The translations under genes and the position numbers were made by a program. A DNA stretch of 11,454 nucleotides from NCBI GenBank assembly GCA_031288765.1, contig JAITQV010000077.1, positions 1-11,454 of the forward strand. Reading direction: 5' to 3'. The notes beneath the pieces were generated by a model, which worked only from the letters and a program-made list of their open reading frames with translations, made no database searches and was not told the origin of the DNA. Positions 4,902 through 11,454 of the stretch are shown here, one piece after another (the stretch's first letter is position 1; each line of letters opens with the position of its first letter). The DNA is from Planctomycetaceae bacterium. GTDB taxonomy: Bacteria > Planctomycetota > Planctomycetia > Pirellulales > Thermoguttaceae.

Positions 4902-7900
4902 ATGAGATTTTGTATTATTTTTGTTGCGGGTATTGTTTTTGGTTTTGCGAGCGGACTTTTCGCTCAGGAAGTTAAACTCGAAACCAAACCTTTAATGTTA
5001 CCAACTTATAAGATCGGTGAACCGGAATTGAATCCGATTTATTTTACCGGTCGAGTTTATCAGGGCGCACAAGGACATATTTATCCGTATCCGCTTTACG
5101 ATGTTCTGACCGATAACAAAGTCAATGAAACATACAACGCCGTCTGTCTCGAAAATGAATTTGTACAACTTTGTGTGTTACCGGAAATCGGCGGCAGAAT
5201 TCTTTCGGCAACCGATAAAACCAATGGTTACGAATTTTTTTACCGGCAACATGTCGTAAAACCCGCATTGATCGGAATGCTCGGCGCATGGATGTCCGGC
5301 GGTGTCGAATGGAATCTCCCACATCATCACCGCCCCAGTAGTTTCATGCCCATTGACTACAAAACTGTTGAAAACAAAGACGGCAGTAAAACAATTTGGG
5401 TTGGCGAAACAGAATTTCGGCATCGGCTCAAATGGTCTGTCGGATTGTCGCTTTATCCCGATTCTTCGTTGGTCGAAGCAAAAGTCAAAATTATAAACCG
5501 GACTCCGTTCATTCAATCAATTTTGTATTGGGCAAACGTTTCCGTACATTGTGACGAAAATTATCAGGTTCACTTTCCGCCGACAACAGAGTTTGGCACC
5601 GGACATTCAAAAACAGAGTTTCGTCGTTGGCCCATTGACAAAGATCAAGATATAAGTTGGTGGAAAAATTTTACCGAAGGTCCCGCTTCCGTTTTCGCGT
5701 GGGATTTCGATAACGATTTTTTTGCCGGTTACGACCACGCCAAACACGCCGGAACAACTCATGTTGCCAATCATCATATTGTCGGCGGTAAAAAGTTTTT
5801 CCTCTGGGGCAATAATTCGGAATCGTTGATTTGGGAAAAAATGCTCACCGATAACGATGGACAATATCTCGAACTAATGGTTGGCGCGTTTTCCGATAAT
5901 CAGCCGGATTATAGTTGGGTTGCTCCCGGTGAAATCCGGGAATTTGTACAGTTTTGGTATCCGATTCGCGAACTGCGCGGTGTTAAGGAAGCGAACAAAA
6001 ATGCCGCAGTGAATATCGAACGAATCTCCCCCAATTCCGTTTTCTTCGGATTCAACACCACAAAAAAGTACAAAAACGCCCGAGCCGTTCTTCGCATCGG
6101 CGGAAAAAATTTATACGAAAAAAACATCGACATCGATCCGGCACATCCTTTTGTTCAGGAAATCAATATTCCCGAAACAACACCGGATACCGATCTTTTC
6201 GTTGCGCTGTTTACGGAAGACAACAAAGAACTTGTTGTTTACCGTCCCATCGCGAAATCCGCAACAGAAAAAGAATTGCCGAAAGTTGTCGAAACAACAA
6301 AGCCTGCCGATGAATATAAAACGGTTGAAGAATTATATTTGACCGGACTTCGTTTGGAGCAGTTCCATAATGCCCGAATTGATCCGATGCTTTATTATAA
6401 CGAAGCACTAAAACGAGACCCGAATAATTCGCGAGTCAATACTGTAATCGGAATTCGTCTTGCAAAACAAGGAAAATGGGACGAAGCGGCGGAATATTTG
6501 CAACGGGCAATTGATCGGTTGTCGAAAAATTATACCGCGCCGCGCGATCTTGAAGCGAATTATTATCTCGGTAATGTTTTGGAAAAACAGGGGAAGTTGA
6601 AAGAAGCAAAAGATCAGTTTTGGAAAGCAACATGGTACACAACATATCAATCAGCGGCGTATTTGAAATTGACTCAAATCGCCTGCCGCGAAAATGATTT
6701 TGAATCCGCGCTTCAATTGATTGATTCGTCGCTGCAACTTAACGCACGAAATCCAAAGAGTTCAACAATCAAAGCATTTATTCTGCGTCAACTTGGACGG
6801 AAAAAGGAAGCATCGGCAATACTGAAACAGGTATTGGAAATTGATCCGCTTGATTTTTGGGCGATTATAGAACAAGGATTGCTTGGCAATGATCAGAAAG
6901 AATTCTTATCAAAAGAGTTTCTGTCAAAGGAATTGCGTTATCGCGGCGACGGTATGATTATGTTGCAGGAAGTTCTTGAGTTGGCAATGGATTACATACA
7001 ACTCGGCGCGTATTCCGATTCCCTGCAACTTCTCGAAACAGCAATAGAACAAGGAAAACCGTTTGATTCACCGTTGCCGTCCTTTTACGCGGCATTTTGT
7101 GCGATAAAACTAAATAATAAAGAACAAGGAGAATTTTATTGTAACCAAGCCGCCAAACTTTCACCAGACCGTTGTTTTCCGTTTCGTCCCGAAGAAATTA
7201 ATATCTTTGAAACAGCAATACGTCTGATGCCGGATAATCCGTCGGGATATTATTATCTCGGCAATCTGCTTTATTATCTGGAACAAAAAGAGAAAGCGGT
7301 TGCCAATTGGGAAAAGGCGGCGGAAATTGATCCGAAATTTGGTTCGGTGCTTCGTAATCTTGGTTTTGCGTATTCACAAAAGGGAGAAAAGGAAAAAGCG
7401 GTTGCCGTGTATGAGAAATCGGTCTCAATGAATACCGTAACACCGCGATTGCTCATTGAACTGGATAAATTGTACGAACAATCCGCTAAATCTGTTACGG
7501 AACGGCTTGCTTTGTACGAAAAGTTCGGCGATGTTGTACGAAAACACGATGACGCGGTTATTCGGCTGCTTGGAATGTTCAATCTGGCGGGGCAGTTTGA
7601 TAAGGCAATAGCAATTCTTGAAACGCGGCATTTTCATGTTTGGGAAGGCGGCGGCGATGTTCATCGTTATTTTGTCGATGCCCATTTGCTCGCCGGTCTC
7701 GAAAAATTAAAACAAAAAGATTTTGCCGGAGCTGTTAAAGAATTTGAAATTGCGGATACGTATCCCGAAAATCTCGAAGTGGGGCGTCCTTCCGGCGGCG
7801 GTCATAGTGCGAAGGTTTTTTATTTTCTTGGTAAAGCGTATCAGGAATTGAAAAATGATACCGAAGCAAAAAAAGCATTTGAAACAGCAAGTCAATCCGA

Positions 7901-8222
7901 TGTCCATCGCCGCGGGGCGGCAGAACTTGCTTTTTTTCGGGGTATGGCGTTTAAGGAACTCGGCAATCTAACGGCAGGCAACAAGGAATTTGACGCTCTT
8001 GCCGAATCAATTAAAAAAATAAAAGAAAACAAGGAAGGAATTGATGAATATTCAAAATTCGGCGAGGACGGTTCGCGTTCCGAAAAACTTGCACAGTTTC
8101 ATTATTTGACCGGTTTACTCTACCTTACAAGAGACGACCAAACAGCTGCTCGTCAGGAATTTCAAACGGCGGTTCAAGCGAATCCCGATTTGATCTGGGC
8201 AAGACAATTTCTAAACCATTAA
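4902..8222 (+). CDS. Secreted DUF5107 protein with C-terminal TPR array
   Basis: A 1106-residue secreted or periplasmic protein. Residues 1-20 are a signal peptide (MRFC then a hydrophobic stretch, LFA-Q cleavage). Residues ~27-365 are a DUF5107 domain: NPIYFTGRVYQG near the start, then ENEFVQLCVLPEIGGRI, a segment like the supersandwich of aldose-epimerase (mutarotase-like) proteins that bind sugars, and an NLPHHHRPSSF motif with three His. A linker follows, then from ~470 to the end a long array of TPR helices, with typical repeats at ~552-577 (YYLGNVLEKQGKLKEA), ~780-850 (YYLGNLLYYLEQKEKAV; LGFAYSQKGEKEKAV), ~970-997 and ~1066-1105. This two-part layout at about 1100 aa is usual for the family. 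Residues 667-676 hold a tandem EFLSK duplication. It follows the DUF4832 gene by 320 nt on the same strand and converges on the lyase gene. The probable role is sugar binding or processing with TPR-mediated assembly; the biochemical activity is not known. Confidence 0.85.
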   Translation: MRFCIIFVAGIVFGFASGLFAQEVKLETKPLMLPTYKIGEPELNPIYFTGRVYQGAQGHIYPYPLYDVLTDNKVNETYNAVCLENEFVQLCVLPEIGGRILSATDKTNGYEFFYRQHVVKPALIGMLGAWMSGGVEWNLPHHHRPSSFMPIDYKTVENKDGSKTIWVGETEFRHRLKWSVGLSLYPDSSLVEAKVKIINRTPFIQSILYWANVSVHCDENYQVHFPPTTEFGTGHSKTEFRRWPIDKDQDISWWKNFTEGPASVFAWDFDNDFFAGYDHAKHAGTTHVANHHIVGGKKFFLWGNNSESLIWEKMLTDNDGQYLELMVGAFSDNQPDYSWVAPGEIREFVQFWYPIRELRGVKEANKNAAVNIERISPNSVFFGFNTTKKYKNARAVLRIGGKNLYEKNIDIDPAHPFVQEINIPETTPDTDLFVALFTEDNKELVVYRPIAKSATEKELPKVVETTKPADEYKTVEELYLTGLRLEQFHNARIDPMLYYNEALKRDPNNSRVNTVIGIRLAKQGKWDEAAEYLQRAIDRLSKNYTAPRDLEANYYLGNVLEKQGKLKEAKDQFWKATWYTTYQSAAYLKLTQIACRENDFESALQLIDSSLQLNARNPKSSTIKAFILRQLGRKKEASAILKQVLEIDPLDFWAIIEQGLLGNDQKEFLSKEFLSKELRYRGDGMIMLQEVLELAMDYIQLGAYSDSLQLLETAIEQGKPFDSPLPSFYAAFCAIKLNNKEQGEFYCNQAAKLSPDRCFPFRPEEINIFETAIRLMPDNPSGYYYLGNLLYYLEQKEKAVANWEKAAEIDPKFGSVLRNLGFAYSQKGEKEKAVAVYEKSVSMNTVTPRLLIELDKLYEQSAKSVTERLALYEKFGDVVRKHDDAVIRLLGMFNLAGQFDKAIAILETRHFHVWEGGGDVHRYFVDAHLLAGLEKLKQKDFAGAVKEFEIADTYPENLEVGRPSGGGHSAKVFYFLGKAYQELKNDTEAKKAFETASQSDVHRRGAAELAFFRGMAFKELGNLTAGNKEFDALAESIKKIKENKEGIDEYSKFGEDGSRSEKLAQFHYLTGLLYLTRDDQTAARQEFQTAVQANPDLIWARQFLNH
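6900..6929 (+). repeat. Tandem 15-bp duplication inside the TPR region
   Basis: Two adjacent copies encode EFLSK-EFLSK. They differ at five nucleotides, all in synonymous positions, including a TTA/CTG leucine pair. Confidence 0.6.
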
Positions 8223-8386
8223 CCGTTTCGCCATCGCCAAAAGATAACTCTAAAAATCGTTGTCTAAAACTATCTTTGTGACAGGGTTGACGGGATTTTA
8301 TTTGTATCTATTCAGTCATTCACAAAAACGCTATTGGAAATCACAGATTTGGGGTTTGTGGTTTGTGTTGCAAACGGAGTTAAGAT
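8223..8386. other. Intergenic region after the DUF5107 gene
   Basis: No gene is seen. AAAGATA (8240-8246) and TATCTTT (8271-8277) are inverted copies with a long loop and could be a weak terminator; no T-run follows. Confidence 0.3.
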
Positions 8387-8391
8387 TTGTC

Positions 8392-8407
8392 CGCAGATGA
8401 CGCAGAT
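8392..8407. repeat. CGCAGAT tandem, common intergenic repeat motif
   Basis: CGCAGAT occurs at 8392-8398 and 8401-8407 with a 9-bp period (CCGCAGATGACGCAGATTT). This resembles the CGCAGATTACGCAGATT type of dispersed noncoding repeat that I recall from several bacterial phyla, planctomycetes among them. Confidence 0.4.
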
Positions 8408-8426
8408 TTTATGATTAACAATTCAC

Positions 8427-8595
8427 AAGGTAGGCAACCACTCGCCGTAGCGGTTGCGTCGGTGTCAGCCGACAATGAATTTATGTCATGTTGGTTATTT
8501 GGGTTGCCTACCGGCAAGCGACCTTTCGGCGAAAGGCTTTCACCTACGGTCGCCTACCTTATGAACGCTTATGCACATCATACCCCTAGCGGGGT
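8427..8595. repeat. Hairpin-rich dispersed repeat element, MITE- or REP-like
   Basis: AAGGTAGGCAACC (8427-8439) has two inverted partners: GGTTGCCTACC at 8502-8512 (perfect over 11 bp) and GGTCGCCTACCTT at 8548-8560 (one mismatch over 13 bp). Smaller hairpins lie inside or beside it: GTCGG/CCGAC near 8459-8474, CCTTTC-GGC-GAAAGG at 8522-8536, and ACCCC-TAGC-GGGGT near 8581-8597. An 89-codon frame at 8387-8656 runs through the block, but its translation follows the repeat structure and has no domain or ribosome binding site, so I do not call it a gene. The block sits between convergent genes. Confidence 0.55.
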
Positions 8596-8597
8596 TA

Positions 8598-8800
8598 AGA
8601 CCATTTTTTACAACGTTTTTTCTACCAATATGCTTGCCCTAACGGGTAATTGTTGAACAATTATGTAGGACAAACCTTATTTCCAACCTAATTTTTTTAC
8701 AAACCAACCACACAGTAGTAAGTAATTCTCCCCAAAAACAACTTCATTACCTTATTATTGCGTTTTTGGTTCCAATCAACGAGATAATAAACTCCTGAAG
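8598..8800. other. Intergenic region downstream of the lyase gene
   Basis: AT-rich, no gene seen. TTATTAT (8752-8758) and ATAATAA (8784-8790) are inverted copies close after the lyase stop on the minus strand and could form a weak terminator, but no T-run accompanies them. Confidence 0.3.
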
Positions 8801-11454
8801 CTAATGTTTTAATTCATACGATGGTACCGGAATTTGTTGATAACCCATTGTGTTTTCACGCAATGTAGCACGATAATTGGAATCTTGCAGGAAAGTGGGA
8901 CGGCGATCGGTTGCGGGAATTGTTGTTGTGTAAATTCGGATTTCGCCGTCCAACGATGTAACAACCTCCTCCCGCCAATCACCAACAACATCGCCAATTA
9001 AACGAATACTCCCCGCAAATCGTACATCATCCGCTTTTTCATACGACGGAAAATCAACCGGATAACCACCACTGATCATTTCCCGCTGCAAATCTCCATC
9101 CCACCAAACCGCATCCGGATTCAAATTTTTGCGCGAAAACTGCTTGGGAATAGAAAGAACTTCGCCTTGGGTATTACGCAGCCATCGCAACTCCTCATTA
9201 TCACGTTCCCCGTTCCACAACTCATAACCTGCTTGCGAAACGTCAATATCAGAACAAAAACCTTGTCCATGAATATGCGTCGTCGGAAAATCTATCCCCC
9301 AAATCAATTCACCGGTTTGAGAATCAACCATACAGATTCCGTTTTTGGATTGCCGTGTTTCAATACCGTAAAACACCTCAAGCCCCAAACGTCTCGGGTC
9401 AAGATCACCAATATAAACATGATCGGGATGTCCTAATTTTGTACACCAAAGCACCGTACCGTCATCGTCCAGCACTGTCGAACCAAGAATCACCTCATCA
9501 CAACCGTCTCCGTCAAGATCAACGGCGTGTGTTGTGTGCGCCCCCTGCCCCCAAAGTTCACGTTGCCAACAGTTATTGAAACGCCAGAGTTCTTCCAATG
9601 TATCGTTTTGAAATTGATACGCAATCGCAACCATTCTTGTGTACGTTCCGCGAAGTACAATAATTGCCGGCGTTTTACCATCAAGATACGCAACACAAAG
9701 TTGGTTACGGCATGAAAGATTATATCCAAGTCCGTTGCGCTCCGTCCAATCAATTTTAGTACGTTCCCTGCCGGTTTGACCGTCAAGAATCGAAAGATAT
9801 TCCGCACCGCTGTAAACTCTGCCCGTAACATTACGCGGATCCGCTCCCTCAGGAGCTGTTTTAACCGCAACTTCAGCACAACCGTCACCGTCCAAATCCG
9901 CTACAATATACGGCGAATACCAAATCCCTTGTTCAATTCCCCAACCAAGGTCTTTTTCCCAAAGAAACCGCCCATCAGCATTGTAAGCCTGTAACCGGAA
10001 TGTTCCGGGACTTGCTTTCCAGTAATGAATATACGGATCAATATTTGCGTTCGGCGATTTTATAACATAATCAAGCCTGCTGTCACCATCAAGATCGGCA
10101 AAAGCAATATATTGGAACGTTTTCTCGGTTTTCAACGGAATCGAATAATACGGTTTGTCGACGGCAGTAATCGTATCGGTTTTCAAAACGTTTTTATTAA
10201 TGTCATATTTATTAACATTACTGTTATTGATACTGTTTTTAGGAACATCGTTTTCATTAACCCGAACAAACCATTGACAATTTCCGTTATCGGGAACCGT
10301 TTTGTCAATAAAATCCGTTGTTTCGGTAATTGGTTTGTTCGTCAGTTGAACTTCCTTACTGTCCGGATTGATTCGGTAAACGTGGAAACCGGTGTCGGGT
10401 TTGTCGTCCTTGAACAACCGCCAACTAAGATAAACACCGTCAACCGTTTTTATCGCAACAAGACCGCGGTCTAATTTCTCTTCAATTCGTTTGACTGCAA
10501 AACCGTTGACTTTTTTTCCCGATTGTTTCAAATCGCGGGGCAAGGGGCGTTCGATACTCAATTCGCCGATTCGAAATACCGTTTCGGGATCAGCGGTAAT
10601 AACGGGACAAAAACTTTCAATCCCTTCAGGAATTGTCAGATAAACATGAATATTTGCCCAATCATTTCCTTCTTCGAGAACAGACGGAGCGAATGTTCCA
10701 TTAGCGATACGGTTTCCCAAAATCAAACCGGCATTATACGGCAAAATATCCAACGAAACTTTACCGCTTTCGAGTTTGACCCACAATGAAACAAAAAAAC
10801 GCTCTCCCGATTTAACGGCAATTGTTGTTTGCGGAAAAAATGTTGTTTTCCGTTCTGTGTTGCTTTTGATCAATAACGTTGCGTTATCGTTAAACTTAAC
10901 GGAATTATCCAACGAAAAGGTGTTCAATAATTTACCGTGTGAACGGAGCAGCCAGTGTTTCGCAAAGTCCTTTGAAGTAATCGGATATTCGAAACGTCCT
11001 TCGCCGGCAACCGGAATATCGGCGGTTGTATTGTTCAATTCGAGTTTGCCTGTTTTGATCAAACTGAAATCGGAAACAAAAAATGTTGCCTGACCGTGAC
11101 CAACTAATCGCGGCAAAATTTTATAACCGGTTCCGGCGGGAACAATAAACTCTGTTTCAAGAATCCGTTTATCGGTTTCGTCACGAATGGAATCATTACC
11201 GTGTGTCCAGTTAATAATTTTTCCGTCCGCTCCGAACAAGGCGGCTGTAAGATTCGCACGACCGGAACCTTTGAAATGATGAACTGTTGCGGAAAGCAAA
11301 AACATTTCACCGGCTTCAACCGGAAATCCTTTACAGAGTTCAACCGCCCAATCTTTTGTTCCGTCGGCTTCAATGGTTACGGTATTGCCGTCAATTTTCA
11401 TGGTTGCGGAACCGGCTTCGCGTGACCAGATTTTTTCGGCTTTAAGCGGAATGG
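8801..11454 (-). CDS. Rhamnogalacturonan lyase (polysaccharide lyase family 11-like), 5' end beyond the window
   Basis: PL11-type enzymes cleave the rhamnogalacturonan I backbone of pectin by beta-elimination outside the cytoplasm. The frame is open through the right edge, so the start and signal peptide are not seen; the internal ATG at 11401 is not the true start. Numbered from that ATG, residues ~1-120 and ~160-285 look like two beta-sandwich, CBM4/9-like modules. The catalytic region is ~300-866: LDRGLVAIKT (310-319) and YLSWRLF (324-330) at its start, then an eight-blade-type propeller with calcium-loop motifs FADLDGD (434-440), ADLDGDG (501-507), DLDGDG (628-633) and GDVVGDWREEV (803-813), ending with RENTMGYQQIP. 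The catalytic part has the usual family length of about 600 residues. An Asn-rich stretch (388-405) interrupts the N-terminal part of the lyase domain. It converges with the DUF5107 gene; both probably serve glycan use. Family call secure. Confidence 0.88.
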   Translation of the reverse strand, partial: IPLKAEKIWSREAGSATMKIDGNTVTIEADGTKDWAVELCKGFPVEAGEMFLLSATVHHFKGSGRANLTAALFGADGKIINWTHGNDSIRDETDKRILETEFIVPAGTGYKILPRLVGHGQATFFVSDFSLIKTGKLELNNTTADIPVAGEGRFEYPITSKDFAKHWLLRSHGKLLNTFSLDNSVKFNDNATLLIKSNTERKTTFFPQTTIAVKSGERFFVSLWVKLESGKVSLDILPYNAGLILGNRIANGTFAPSVLEEGNDWANIHVYLTIPEGIESFCPVITADPETVFRIGELSIERPLPRDLKQSGKKVNGFAVKRIEEKLDRGLVAIKTVDGVYLSWRLFKDDKPDTGFHVYRINPDSKEVQLTNKPITETTDFIDKTVPDNGNCQWFVRVNENDVPKNSINNSNVNKYDINKNVLKTDTITAVDKPYYSIPLKTEKTFQYIAFADLDGDSRLDYVIKSPNANIDPYIHYWKASPGTFRLQAYNADGRFLWEKDLGWGIEQGIWYSPYIVADLDGDGCAEVAVKTAPEGADPRNVTGRVYSGAEYLSILDGQTGRERTKIDWTERNGLGYNLSCRNQLCVAYLDGKTPAIIVLRGTYTRMVAIAYQFQNDTLEELWRFNNCWQRELWGQGAHTTHAVDLDGDGCDEVILGSTVLDDDGTVLWCTKLGHPDHVYIGDLDPRRLGLEVFYGIETRQSKNGICMVDSQTGELIWGIDFPTTHIHGQGFCSDIDVSQAGYELWNGERDNEELRWLRNTQGEVLSIPKQFSRKNLNPDAVWWDGDLQREMISGGYPVDFPSYEKADDVRFAGSIRLIGDVVGDWREEVVTSLDGEIRIYTTTIPATDRRPTFLQDSNYRATLRENTMGYQQIPVPSYELKH

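Noticed and set aside
8387..8656. 89-codon frame on the + strand
   Set aside because: It runs through the inverted repeats and the CGCAGAT motif, has no ribosome binding site or recognisable domain, and its sequence is explained by the repeat element.
9490..9888. 132-codon minus-strand frame inside the lyase gene
   Set aside because: Alternative-frame shadow of the lyase, whose own frame is continuous with conserved motifs throughout this stretch.
10025..10474. 149-codon + strand frame opposite the lyase
   Set aside because: Antisense shadow of the lyase; composition (Ile, Asn, Arg, Val rich) reflects the complement of lyase codons.
1..11454. CRISPR array, tRNA, rRNA, intact insertion sequence or riboswitch
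   Set aside because: I looked for regularly spaced direct repeats, tRNA-like cloverleaves, transposase frames with terminal repeats and known riboswitch cores, and found none.

Overview
The window looks like chromosomal DNA of an AT-rich planctomycete, probably one living on plant or host polysaccharides. The evidence is a DUF1559 (H-X9-DG) pseudopilin-like gene, a small planctomycete-type lipoprotein of the kind that accompanies DUF1559 genes, a DUF5107-TPR protein, a DUF4832 protein and a large rhamnogalacturonan lyase. These assignments come from reading motifs in the translations, not from database searches.

Left part (1-1850). At the edge is the C-terminal piece of an Rpn/YhgA-like (PD-(D/E)XK transposase/nuclease) protein on the + strand. 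A long inverted repeat that looks like a two-way terminator separates it from a minus-strand group. Read in its own direction, that group is the last ~20 codons of a lost DUF1559 gene, then a lipoprotein (LFSGC lipobox), then a secreted glycerophosphodiester phosphodiesterase-like protein.

Middle (1850-2900). A + strand DUF1559 gene starts abruptly at the AREAARR motif. Its prepilin-type membrane helix is missing. Where the helix should be, the sequence is the inverted C-terminal tail of another DUF1559 gene. This is a head-on rearrangement joint at about 1846-1860 and is the most striking structural feature of the window. The gene ends at a strong hairpin terminator.

Right part (3178-11454). 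Two secreted proteins follow on the + strand: a DUF4832/GH-A-like putative glycosidase and a 1106-residue DUF5107 protein with many TPRs. The DUF4832 frame is closed by a UGA inside what looks like its conserved C-terminus; the same frame then continues for 15 more meaningful codons. The window ends with a minus-strand polysaccharide lyase family 11-like rhamnogalacturonan lyase, cut by the right edge, which carries two N-terminal beta-sandwich (CBM-like) modules. The gaps at 4582-4901 and 8223-8800 hold hairpin-rich sequence with related motifs, probably members of a dispersed intergenic repeat family.

Functionally, the right half fits extracytoplasmic handling of a pectin-type polysaccharide: the lyase cuts rhamnogalacturonan I, while the DUF4832 and mutarotase-like DUF5107 proteins probably act on or bind sugars. 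The left half concerns cell-surface DUF1559/lipoprotein genes and phosphodiester hydrolysis, and shows signs of decay and rearrangement.
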